A stretch of 64,000 nucleotides of DNA, from positions 1 through 64,000 of the forward strand of contig JALRJN010000088.1 in assembly GCA_023261185.1 (NCBI GenBank). The letters are read 5' to 3'. This document shows positions 46,549-54,511 of this stretch, in pieces. The position numbers and the translations under genes were made by a program. This stretch comes from Porticoccus sp. (GTDB lineage: Bacteria; Pseudomonadota; Gammaproteobacteria; Pseudomonadales; Porticoccaceae). The first letter of the stretch is position 1. Each line of letters opens with the position of its first letter. The notes under the pieces were generated by a model. That model saw only the letters and a program-made list of their open reading frames with translations. It ran no database searches and was not told where the DNA came from.

Positions 46549-47406
46549 CTACTTGGCCCGCGCTGCCAACCTGGCGCGTATATTCAAGACACTGTCGAGA
46601 AATCCCAAACCGACCAGTATCAAACTCAAGGGACCTATCATTAACAAGCCCACGTAAAAAATTGCCAACCAATGTGCACCTATCTGGTAGAAAGCCACCG
46701 TATGATGCACGAGTGCGATGCCGCTGAGCAGCAACGGCAAACCCAATAGGCCTGCCCAACTGGCGTATTCCTCCGGCGACAGGTAACAAACTGCCACCCC
46801 GGCCAGTAGTGCTATGCCCACATTGCGGTTGAAACGCAATGCGTGGAACTCTTCCCGAAAACCACCGGGATTATAGAGTTGTGCCTGCCACCAGCGACCC
46901 AGAATCAGACTGATCACGGTAGTTAGTGCAACCACATAGCCAATCACACCCAACAGGAATGTCCGGCCCGGCATGAATGCCGCTTCCGAATCTCCTGCCT
47001 GTTTTTGCAACTGGCTGAACATGTTTGCCACAGCCACTTCCAGGTTCGCTACCGAACTATCAAACAACAGATTCAGTAACAAAACCGACAGCGCACTGAG
47101 CGCCATCATCACCGTCAAGGTACTCGTCCACGACACGGTGACACGGAGTACTTCTGATGACGTCACAACGACCAGCAGCCCTGCCATGGTCGCCAGCGTA
47201 ATCACCGGGTTGATAGCGCTGCCGTAAAAGGCCATCAGTAGGGGCAACAAACCCCACAACATTACTAACAGGCCTTCTTTTACGCCCCGGCTCAAGGTCA
47301 CCAAAGAGACCGTTGCCGGACTGAGCATCGGCACCAGACTGCCTACCAGGGCAACCAGTGCCGCCTGCAGGCGCCCGCGCATGATAAATTCAGCCAAGGC
47401 GCGCAT
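46549..47406 (-). CDS. DUF2232/YybS-like membrane protein
   Basis: The 285-residue protein has eight or so predicted membrane helices and little else. Its position between rpsR and rplI matches the uncharacterised membrane protein found there in Pseudomonas (DUF2232 type). The helix pattern resembles small substrate-binding transporter components, but no function is established. Confidence 0.8.
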   Translation of the reverse strand: MRALAEFIMRGRLQAALVALVGSLVPMLSPATVSLVTLSRGVKEGLLVMLWGLLPLLMAFYGSAINPVITLATMAGLLVVVTSSEVLRVTVSWTSTLTVMMALSALSVLLLNLLFDSSVANLEVAVANMFSQLQKQAGDSEAAFMPGRTFLLGVIGYVVALTTVISLILGRWWQAQLYNPGGFREEFHALRFNRNVGIALLAGVAVCYLSPEEYASWAGLLGLPLLLSGIALVHHTVAFYQIGAHWLAIFYVGLLMIGPLSLILVGLGFLDSVLNIRARLAARAK

Positions 47407-47425
47407 AGGTTGGTTTTACCAATAC

Positions 47426-47653
47426 TTACTTATGGCTGTCCGTGTAGGGCAGCAGAGCCAGAAAACGGGCACGTTTGATGGCGGTAGCCAGCTGACGCTG
47501 ATACTTGGCCTTAGTGCCAGTGATACGGCTTGGTACGATTTTTCCGGTTTCGGAAACGTATTGTTTCAGGGTGTCCAGATCCTTGTAATCGATCTCCTGG
47601 GCACCTTCCGCGCTGAAGCGGCAAAACTTGCGACGACGGTTAAAACGAGCCAT
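47426..47653 (-). CDS. rpsR: 30S ribosomal protein S18
   Basis: The 75-residue protein shows the S18 core: [50 protein letters not shown] split over the middle and end. It lies three bases downstream of rpsF. The zinc-ligand version of S18 is not evident. Confidence 0.97.
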   Translation of the reverse strand: MARFNRRRKFCRFSAEGAQEIDYKDLDTLKQYVSETGKIVPSRITGTKAKYQRQLATAIKRARFLALLPYTDSHK

Positions 47654-47656
47654 TGC

Positions 47657-48112
47657 TTATTCCTCCTCTTCCGTTGCTTCATCAGCAGACGCTTTAGTTT
47701 CTTCGTCTGTTTCTGACTTAGTATCTGCTTTCTCAGTGACGCCTTCGCTGTCAGACGGACGAGGCTCGCGGCGCTCGGAACGGCTTTCAGACTTTTCGGC
47801 TTTCATGATGGGCGATTCGGCAGTAATCGCTTCGTCGCAGCTAAACACTGCGCTGCGAATAACTGCATCGTTATAACGGAAGTTAGAATTCAGCTCGTCC
47901 AGAACGTCCTGACCACACTCAATGTTCATCAGAACATAGTGAGCCTTGTGAATTTTGTTGATGGGATAGGCCAGCTGGCGACGACCCCAGTCTTCAAGAC
48001 GGTGGACTTTGCCATTGCCGGTATTAATTGTACCGGTATAGCGTTCAATCATCCCGGGGACCTGTTCGCTCTGATCCGGGTGAACCATAAAAACGATTTC
48101 GTAGTGACGCAT
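47657..48112 (-). CDS. rpsF: 30S ribosomal protein S6
   Basis: The 151-residue protein has the S6 core [19 protein letters not shown] and [20 protein letters not shown]. The core ends near residue 100; an acidic tail of about 40 residues rich in E, S, T and D follows. In E. coli RimK adds glutamates to the S6 tail; here the tail is already encoded as highly acidic. Confidence 0.97.
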   Translation of the reverse strand: MRHYEIVFMVHPDQSEQVPGMIERYTGTINTGNGKVHRLEDWGRRQLAYPINKIHKAHYVLMNIECGQDVLDELNSNFRYNDAVIRSAVFSCDEAITAESPIMKAEKSESRSERREPRPSDSEGVTEKADTKSETDEETKASADEATEEEE

Positions 48113-48312
48113 TGTGCCTCCTTACGGGTAAGTAGCTGCCCGCCCCATGCGGTGCAGCAAGGAGTGTCTTGGCCCAAGTAGACCAAGGGCGGGCATTCTA
48201 CGGGGATGAAACTGTAATTTCAAGGAAAATTCAGGCACTTATAGACTAGGAGTGCGAAGTCTGAGCAGTTATGATTTCAGCCTTCACGCACGTTTATGGA
48301 AAGGAGTTATCG

Positions 48313-48474
48313 ATGAAAAAGTTTACCCTGTTGCTGGCCGCCATTTTCTCACTGTCTTTGGCTGGTTGCGCCAAGGTTGGCAGTGAAGCCTGGTGCAATG
48401 ACATGAAGGAAAAACCCAAGGGTGAGTGGACTGCCAACGAAGCCGCCGACTTCACCAAGCACTGTATTTTCTAA
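48313..48474 (+). CDS. Small DUF3012-like lipoprotein
   Basis: The 53-residue product has a lipoprotein signal peptide with lipobox LAGC (acylated Cys at residue 20) and a mature part of 34 residues with EAWCNDMKEKPKGEWTANEA and a final cysteine, the DUF3012 pattern. A GGAAAGGAG ribosome site lies before this ATG; the frame is open 14 codons further upstream but without such a site. It is probably envelope-anchored. Function unknown. Confidence 0.85.
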   Translation: MKKFTLLLAAIFSLSLAGCAKVGSEAWCNDMKEKPKGEWTANEAADFTKHCIF

Positions 48475-49097
48475 GGTGAACTTCCCTCGCTTTGACCTGC
48501 AGCCAGCTCTTCCAGGGGCTGGCTGCCGCGGGCCACGGCTGCAGCACGCCAGAATCCAGCCACGTTGCTCTGCCAGTGGGGCAGGATACAAGTAATCACC
48601 AGCTGCTCGAAAGCCACCCAAAGATAAAAAAGCAACACCCCGCGCAGGAACAGGGAGCTATCCCAAATCACCGCCACGAAATAAGCCGGTGCCAACAAAA
48701 TGGCTACCAGCTTTGCACTCCAGGTATGGTAACTCGGCAGACACCGGAATCGGGCCAGGCACACCAGGAGAGGCACCAGCCAGGCGCTGAATGCGGCCAC
48801 CAGATAACCGGCTTCTCGGACAAAAACCTCCGGCCACAATACTTTCAATCCCATCAACATGGCAGCATAGGTACTCAGATCTGCCCAGCTATCCAGGCGC
48901 GTCCCCAGCTCGGTAACCTGCCCTAAACGACGGGCCAGATAGCCATCGAGGCAATCGCTGAACAGTGAAAAAGCCAACACCCCCAGAAAGGGAATCACTT
49001 TCTGCTCCAGCGCCAGAAGGACCAAAACCGGCATCAACGCTACCCGGAGAGCGCTGATCACATTGGGTAAATTCAACACCAGGTTTCGGGTGGCCAT
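48471..49097 (-). CDS. CDP-alcohol phosphatidyltransferase family protein
   Basis: The 208-residue integral membrane enzyme has six helices and the full motif DCLDGYLARRLGQ...LGTRLDSWAD, the D-x2-DG-x2-AR-x8-G-x3-D-x3-D active site that binds CDP-diacylglycerol-like donors with a metal. The acceptor alcohol (glycerol phosphate, inositol phosphate or other) cannot be assigned. Its 3' end overlaps the convergent lipoprotein gene by four bases. Confidence 0.88.
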   Translation of the reverse strand: MATRNLVLNLPNVISALRVALMPVLVLLALEQKVIPFLGVLAFSLFSDCLDGYLARRLGQVTELGTRLDSWADLSTYAAMLMGLKVLWPEVFVREAGYLVAAFSAWLVPLLVCLARFRCLPSYHTWSAKLVAILLAPAYFVAVIWDSSLFLRGVLLFYLWVAFEQLVITCILPHWQSNVAGFWRAAAVARGSQPLEELAAGQSEGSSP

Positions 49098-49177
49098 CTG
49101 GTTGTTCTCCAGAACCCGCTGGGGAATTTGATGACGACGGCGGTTAATAGGGGTTTCTCCTCACTAAGGCACGGTCG

Positions 49178-49948
49178 TTAGTGTCGTTGGCGCACCGCTT
49201 CAAACAGGCAAATACCCGCAGCCACAGAGACATTCAGGCTACTGACCGCACCAGCCATCGGCAGTTTGACCAGCACATCACAGTGCTCCCGCGTCAGCCG
49301 CCGCAAGCCCTTTTCCTCAGCACCCATCACGATCGCCAGCGGCCCGTTCAGGTCCGCCTGATAAACCAGGCTGTCTGCCTCGCCAGCAGTGCCCACAATC
49401 CACAGACCCTTTTCCTGCAACTGCTTCAGGGTTCTCGACAGATTAGTGACGACAATCAGGGGGACTGTTTCAGCAGCACCGCTGGCCACTTTCTGCACGG
49501 TTGGCGTTAGGCTCACGGAATTGTCTTTAGGCACGATCACAGCTTGCACACCCGCTGCATCTGCAGATCTCAGGCAGGCCCCCAGGTTGTGGGGGTCGGT
49601 AACACCATCTAGCACAAGTAGGAAAGGCGGCACCTGAAGTTGCTCCAGCAACCCAAAAAGAAAGTGCTCGTCCTGAATGTCGCCACTTTCGCAGAATGCG
49701 GCAACGCCCTGGTGGCGGCCCTCGCCTTCAGTCAACTGATCCAGCTCTTTGCGACTCACACGTAGCACCTCAATGCTATGCATGTCCGCCAGGTTTAACA
49801 GTTTCTGCAGACGCTGATCATCCCTCCCCTTCATGACTTTCAAGGCCCGCACCTTGTCTGCGGAGGTTTTCAATATTGCCTGCACCGCATGCATACCAAA
49901 AACCCACTGCCCCTGGGCCTGGGATTGCTCCTGTCCTGTTTTTGCCAT
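49178..49948 (-). CDS. rlmB: 23S rRNA (guanosine-2'-O)-methyltransferase RlmB
   Basis: RlmB methylates the ribose of G2251 in 23S rRNA. The 256-residue SPOUT protein has an N-terminal L30e-like substrate domain (VFGMHAVQAILK) and the knot motifs DGVTDPHNLGACLRSADAAG, GAEEKGLRRL and MAGAVSSLNVSVAAGICLFE in the C-terminus. It follows rnr by 49 bases, the usual operon. Confidence 0.96.
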   Translation of the reverse strand: MAKTGQEQSQAQGQWVFGMHAVQAILKTSADKVRALKVMKGRDDQRLQKLLNLADMHSIEVLRVSRKELDQLTEGEGRHQGVAAFCESGDIQDEHFLFGLLEQLQVPPFLLVLDGVTDPHNLGACLRSADAAGVQAVIVPKDNSVSLTPTVQKVASGAAETVPLIVVTNLSRTLKQLQEKGLWIVGTAGEADSLVYQADLNGPLAIVMGAEEKGLRRLTREHCDVLVKLPMAGAVSSLNVSVAAGICLFEAVRQRH

Positions 49949-49997
49949 TATTTAACTCGTCTTTAACCGGTGCCCCGGTTCTTTTTGCTTACCATCA

Positions 49998-52451
49998 CTA
50001 GCGCTTTTTGGCGGTTGACTTGCGTCGCCTGGAACTGCTGGATTTCCCCGTTTTTTTAGGTCTCGGTTTACCTGGTTTGGATGCCGGTGTGCTCCCCGGG
50101 GGTTGACCGGAAGTGGCGCGTTTTTTTCCTCGGGGCTGACGGCGTGTTCTTTCCTGCTCATGTTCAACCGCCATCTCCAGAGCCTTGGGGGTCACCGTTA
50201 CGCCTTTTCTGGATTTTCGGCGGTTCTCTTCCACTAGGTCAAAGTCGATCTTTCTTTCATCCAGGTCTACCCTGCTGACTCGCACCAGCAGTTTGTCACC
50301 CAGACCAAATACACGCTTGGTACGCTCGCCCACCAGTCGGTGGTGCGCTGCCTCATGATAGTAATAATCCTTCGGAAGGCCGGTGATATGTACCAGTCCC
50401 TCGATAAACAATTCCGTGAGCTGGACAAACAGGCCAAAACCGGTAACCGAAACCACGACGCCATTGTATTCCTCGCCAACCCGAGACAACAGATACTCAC
50501 ATTTCAACCAGTTGACCACGTCACGGGTAGCCTCATCGGCACGGCGCTCCGTCATGGAGCAATGTTCACCAGCACCTACCATCCAGGCTTCGTCATAGGG
50601 ATAAATCTGAGCGGATTTGAGCAATGGGGCGCCGTCCACCTTTTTCACGTGGCTGGCTCGCCCTTTCTTGCGGATCAGGTAGCGGATTGCCCGGTGCACC
50701 AACAAGTCTGGGTAACGGCGTATCGGCGAGGTAAAGTGCGTGTAGGCCGGGTAGTTGAGGCCAAAGTGACCCTCGTTCTCCGGATCGTAAACCGCCTGAT
50801 TCATGGTGCGCAGAATCACCGTCTGAATTACGCCCGCATCTGGGCGCCCCGCCACCTGTCGTAAAACCCTCTGAAAATCCTTGGGAGTTGGCTCATCGCC
50901 ACCCGGCAAACCCAGCCCCAGCTCGCCCAGAAATTCTCTCAGGTCTGCCAGTTTTTCCTGGCGAGGCCCCTGGTGAACCCGGTATAACGCCGGCAGTTTG
51001 CTCTTTTGCAGAAGGCTGGCCGCGCACACATTGGCGCACAGCATACATTCCTCAATCAGGCGGTGAGCTTCTGTGCGTTCCGAGGGAATGATCTGCTGAA
51101 TCTTGCGCTCAGCATCAAACAGAATGCGTGTTTCCCGGCTGTCAAAGTCGATGGCACCGCGAACCTCTCGGGATTGCAATAACATCAAATAAAGTTCATG
51201 CAGGTGGTCCACATGTGCCGTCAACGCGTGGAACTGTTTCCGAACACCGCTATCCCGATCGCCCCGCTGGGCGATCATGGCGGCAACCTGAGTATATGTC
51301 AGCCGCCCGTGGGAATGGATGATGGCCTCATAAAACTGGTACTTGGTGATATTGCCACCGTTATCCAGTGTCATATCACAGACCATGGTCAGACGGTCCA
51401 CATTCGGGTTCAGCGAACACAGGCCATTGGACAGCTTTTCCGGCAACATCGGCACTACGTTCTGGGGGAAGTACACGGAATTACCCCGTTGATAACCCTC
51501 CCGATCAAGGGGACTACCCACCTGAACGTAATGGGACACATCAGCAATAGCCACCAGCAAACGCCACCCATTACGGCGCGGCTCACAGAAGACCGCATCA
51601 TCAAAGTCCCGCGCATCTTCACCGTCAATGGTAACGAACGGCATCTGGCGCAAATCCTCCCGGTACTGGCCATCTTCCGGCAACAGCGTCTCTGGAATGG
51701 CCTCAGCCTCGGCAATTACCTCGTCAGGCCATGCATTGGGTATACCGTAATTATGAATGGCAATATCAATTTCCATACCCGGCGCCAGGTGCTCTCCAAG
51801 CACCTGGACCACACGTCCTGCAGGCAGGTTGTTGCGGCTTGGGAAAGTGGTAATTTCAACCACCACAATCTGCCCGGGCTCAACCTCACTCCGCTGCTCC
51901 GTGGGGATCAGAATGTCCTGGGTCATGCGGGGGTTATCGGGGCGGACAAAATGAATGCCGCTTTCTACAAAATATCGACCAACCAGCGTGGTGGTGTGGT
52001 GCTCCACCACATCCACAATAGAACCTTCAGGGCGACCGCGACGGTCCCAGCCGGCAATTCTGACCAAGACCTCGTCGCCATCCATGACCCGTCGCATCTG
52101 GCGACTGGAGAGGAACAGATCATCGCCCCCGCTGGATGGAATCACAAAACCAAAACCCTCGGGGTGTCCAACGACCCGCCCCTTGATCAGGTTCATTTTG
52201 TCCAGAGAGCCATAAGCATGGCGGCGATTGCGCACTGTCTGGCCATCACGCTCCATGGCGATCAACCGGCGGCGCAGCGCCTCACGGGCATCCTCGTCCT
52301 GAATGCCGAATTCCGTGCATAGTTCTTCGTAAGTCAGAGGGCCGGTACTCTCATTGAGGAAGTCGAGAATATATTCACGGCTGGGGATGGGTCGGTCGTA
52401 TTTGGCAGCCTCGCGCTCGGCATGAGGGTCATTACGAACATGTTTTTTCAT
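49998..52451 (-). CDS. rnr: Ribonuclease R
   Basis: RNase R degrades structured RNA 3' to 5'. The 817-residue protein has the N-terminal helix-turn-helix, two cold-shock domains, the RNB catalytic domain with DGEDARDFDDAVFCE carrying the metal-binding aspartates, an S1 domain (YNGVVVSVTGFGLFVQL), and a basic K/R-rich tail of about 65 residues. Length is normal. Confidence 0.97.
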   Translation of the reverse strand: MKKHVRNDPHAEREAAKYDRPIPSREYILDFLNESTGPLTYEELCTEFGIQDEDAREALRRRLIAMERDGQTVRNRRHAYGSLDKMNLIKGRVVGHPEGFGFVIPSSGGDDLFLSSRQMRRVMDGDEVLVRIAGWDRRGRPEGSIVDVVEHHTTTLVGRYFVESGIHFVRPDNPRMTQDILIPTEQRSEVEPGQIVVVEITTFPSRNNLPAGRVVQVLGEHLAPGMEIDIAIHNYGIPNAWPDEVIAEAEAIPETLLPEDGQYREDLRQMPFVTIDGEDARDFDDAVFCEPRRNGWRLLVAIADVSHYVQVGSPLDREGYQRGNSVYFPQNVVPMLPEKLSNGLCSLNPNVDRLTMVCDMTLDNGGNITKYQFYEAIIHSHGRLTYTQVAAMIAQRGDRDSGVRKQFHALTAHVDHLHELYLMLLQSREVRGAIDFDSRETRILFDAERKIQQIIPSERTEAHRLIEECMLCANVCAASLLQKSKLPALYRVHQGPRQEKLADLREFLGELGLGLPGGDEPTPKDFQRVLRQVAGRPDAGVIQTVILRTMNQAVYDPENEGHFGLNYPAYTHFTSPIRRYPDLLVHRAIRYLIRKKGRASHVKKVDGAPLLKSAQIYPYDEAWMVGAGEHCSMTERRADEATRDVVNWLKCEYLLSRVGEEYNGVVVSVTGFGLFVQLTELFIEGLVHITGLPKDYYYHEAAHHRLVGERTKRVFGLGDKLLVRVSRVDLDERKIDFDLVEENRRKSRKGVTVTPKALEMAVEHEQERTRRQPRGKKRATSGQPPGSTPASKPGKPRPKKTGKSSSSRRRKSTAKKR

Positions 52452-52654
52452 TCAATCTCTCTAACAGGAGGAAACAGCTCAGGTTTATATATCATAACAG
52501 CAGATACCGGCACACAAGCCAATGATTTTCGTACCGACGAAGGCATGTAAGACAACGAAGATAACGGGATATTTTTACTGTCGATAATTGACAATCGCAG
52601 GAACGATCACTATAGTTCGCCACCTCTGAAAGAGCAGCAATTGCTCCTCGGAAT

Positions 52655-52741
52655 GCCCAGGTGGTGAAATTGGTAGACACGCCAGCTTCAGGTGCTGGTC
52701 CTCGCAAGGGGGTGGAGGTTCAAGTCCTCTCCTGGGCACCA
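52655..52741 (+). tRNA. tRNA-Leu (CAG)
   Basis: The 87-base gene folds as a class II tRNA. The acceptor stem is GCCCAGG/CCTGGGC with discriminator A and an encoded CCA. The anticodon loop TTCAGGT within CCAGC/GCTGG gives CAG. The long variable arm CCTCGCAAGGGGG and the T-loop GGTTCAAGTCC are present. The unusual cassette-SulP region starts about 100 bases downstream. Confidence 0.97.
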
Positions 52742-52846
52742 TTCTCATATCTCATTGCTGACTCTCAGCAACACGAACTCCAACTACGGCCTATCATCGA
52801 ACTTCAACCAAGCTGACCTCAAACTGTGACTTGAAGTTGTTTTGTT
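52742..52846. other. Non-coding stretch between tRNA-Leu and the attC-like site
   Basis: No gene is seen. An 8-bp inverted repeat (AACTTCAA ... TTGAAGTT, about 52800-52838) could form a further stem-loop. No continuation of the sulP reading frame is found here, although it would be expected if a cassette had simply been inserted into sulP. Confidence 0.4.
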
Positions 52847-52908
52847 GCCTAACGCTTCAAGCAGGGGCGCGCGTATTTTGCGCGTCCTGCTGGCTTAACT
52901 TGTTAAGG
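52847..52908 (-). other. attC-like integron recombination site
   Basis: On the minus strand this imperfect 62-bp palindrome starts CCTTAACAA and ends GCGTTAGGC, the usual attC ends with the R' core GTTRRRY. Inside, CCAGCAGG pairs with CCTGCTTG (extra base on one arm) and GCGC-rich arms close a loop. The stop codon of the preceding ORF falls inside the site, as in genuine cassettes. No integrase gene is in the window. Confidence 0.6.
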
Positions 52909-53311
52909 GAGGCCAGCTCTAACTCTAACTCTAACTCTAACTCTAACTTTTGGTTTTGCAGTTTTATCGCCCGATCGTGCTCTGGTTGTATATATTTGTA
53001 CCATCGTTCGAAGCCAACGATAGAAGCTAAAAAGCCAAGACCAAATAGACCTGAAAAGAACCACTTCGCGACATTTCGATTGGTTACTGTAATTTCAACT
53101 TCCCGGTTAAGGAGCTTCGCTCTTCTTTTCTTATCTTCGTCAGGTCTATTGCTAATATCCAAATCATATATTGCCGATGCATTTTTAAAAGCTACATCAT
53201 TCGTTGCCTGATAGGTATAGATCAACAAAGTCAGTGAGCTAACCATTAGCACCAAGCCAAAAGTTGCTAGAAACTTATAGATGTTGTCTGTTGGAAAATG
53301 AGAGGGCATAA
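52851..53311 (-). mobile_element. Putative single integron gene cassette
   Basis: The cassette would run from the core-like site GTTATGC (53312-53306, cleaved after G) to the attC-like site at 52847-52908, about 460 bp with one ORF. The ATG lies inside the leading core site, a compact layout typical of cassettes. The 150-residue cassette product begins [18 protein letters not shown]. Cassette identity is inferred from site structure. Confidence 0.5.
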
Positions 53312-53798
53312 CAATGCCCTGCAGTCCTAACAGATCCTTTAACTGCAGGGTGGCAATGACTACCGCAATCCCCCCTGTAAAACCCAGGGTCACTGACTCG
53401 GGGATATATTCGATATAGCGTCCCAGGCGCAACAAGGCCATAATCACCATCATGCAGCCAGCAAGGACCGTGGCCACCAACAGCCCGGACAATCCATACC
53501 GTTGTGCGACAGGATAAAGAATTACCACAAATGCTGCCGTGGGGCCGGAAACGCTGTAACGGGAACCACCGGCCAAAGGTATGAGCAGGCCGGCTATAAT
53601 GGCAGTGTAGAGACCGTACTGGGGGGCAACCCCACTGGCAATGGCCAATGCCATCGCCAAGGGAATCGCGATGATACCCACAGTAATGCCAGCCATGGCA
53701 TCACTGAGCAAGCGGTTTTTTGTGTAAGGTTCAGTCGCCAGCGCAGTGCGCAAGCCATGACCAAGCTTAAGGGAAAACAGGTGTGCTCGATGAGCCAT
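52857..53798 (-). CDS. Truncated SulP transporter fused to a cassette-encoded membrane protein
   Basis: Residues 1 to about 162 are the start of a SulP/DauA-type anion transporter ([34 protein letters not shown]). SulP proteins normally have some 500-570 residues and a STAS domain; the rest is missing here. From M164 the sequence is unrelated: one helix ([16 protein letters not shown]), a basic soluble stretch, a second helix ([18 protein letters not shown]) and a coiled-coil tail with a run of LE dipeptides. This second part probably has its own start at 53309. The fused SulP portion should not transport. Confidence 0.7.
   Translation of the reverse strand: MAHRAHLFSLKLGHGLRTALATEPYTKNRLLSDAMAGITVGIIAIPLAMALAIASGVAPQYGLYTAIIAGLLIPLAGGSRYSVSGPTAAFVVILYPVAQRYGLSGLLVATVLAGCMMVIMALLRLGRYIEYIPESVTLGFTGGIAVVIATLQLKDLLGLQGIVMPSHFPTDNIYKFLATFGLVLMVSSLTLLIYTYQATNDVAFKNASAIYDLDISNRPDEDKKRRAKLLNREVEITVTNRNVAKWFFSGLFGLGFLASIVGFERWYKYIQPEHDRAIKLQNQKLELELELELELASLNKLSQQDAQNTRAPA
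52917..52946 (-). repeat. Hexanucleotide repeat (5 x CTCTAA)
   Basis: Five perfect copies of CTCTAA encode five Leu-Glu dipeptides on the minus strand. Because the unit is six bases, slippage would change the coiled-coil length without shifting the frame. Confidence 0.9.
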
Positions 53799-53924
53799 AT
53801 TGATTACGCTGCTTGGATGAAATTAAGGGTTGAGATTAACACGCAGACAAATTACGATCACACGCTGTCAGAAGAATGTTAACTTAATTAACATACAGAA
53901 TAATGATACCGGTGGATCACACCT

Positions 53925-54131
53925 ATGGAAAACCGTACAGCCCGATTGACGTTACTGATCGATCCGAAGAAGAAAGCAACCTTTGAAAGGCTTTGCTCGA
54001 AAGAGGATGTTACACCTTCCCAGAAGGTTCGTCAGCTCATCCGTGAATACATTGAGCACAATGTAGGCCCCAACTGGCGTGAAGAAGTATTTGGGCCAGA
54101 GGACGAAGAGAACGAAGAGACCCCGGAATAA
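53925..54131 (+). CDS. Ribbon-helix-helix (CopG-like) small protein
   Basis: The 68-residue protein begins with a short strand RTARLTLLIDPKK, followed by two helices (ATFERLCSKE; PSQKVRQLIREYIEHN), the ribbon-helix-helix pattern of small DNA-binding regulators and antitoxins. An acidic tail of about 17 residues follows. No toxin gene is adjacent: the next gene is convergent and acidic. It could be a stand-alone transcription regulator. Confidence 0.75.
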   Translation: MENRTARLTLLIDPKKKATFERLCSKEDVTPSQKVRQLIREYIEHNVGPNWREEVFGPEDEENEETPE

Positions 54132-54145
54132 CGCCCTGCCGGGGA

Positions 54146-54469
54146 TTACTCGATTTCTTCGGTAAACGGGGCTCCGGTCATATCAATCACAATTTCCTTT
54201 TTACACGTCAAGATCGTCACCTGGTTTTCATTGGTCCAGTCGATACTCACCAGGTCATCCATCAGCTCATCATCCATCGCATCTGCCTGATTACTCTCCG
54301 CGTACGCTGTCACCTCGGGAAACACGATACGCAGCGACGGTTCTTCATCAGATGGATCATCCAGGCACTCAATAAACAGCATCCGAACATCGATATCGTA
54401 AACCAGATTAAAGATGTACGGGGAGCAATCGCCTAACAGTTCCGAGAACAGTGACATAGGATTTTCCAT
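54146..54469 (-). CDS. Small acidic protein of unknown function
   Basis: The 107-residue product is strongly acidic (about 25 D/E), soluble, and predicted alpha/beta. I do not recognise it. Another ATG four codons in (54457) is also possible. It ends 14 bases from the convergent ribbon-helix-helix gene and lies upstream of cls on the same strand as that gene. Confidence 0.6.
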   Translation of the reverse strand: MENPMSLFSELLGDCSPYIFNLVYDIDVRMLFIECLDDPSDEEPSLRIVFPEVTAYAESNQADAMDDELMDDLVSIDWTNENQVTILTCKKEIVIDMTGAPFTEEIE

Positions 54470-54511
54470 CCAAATTTGCAGAGTCGCTATCGTACTCTAT
54501 TTTTTGCACAA

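Noticed and set aside
51198..52322. A 374-codon open frame opposite rnr
   Set aside because: It lies wholly antisense to the conserved RNase R domains; long shadow frames are common opposite such genes.
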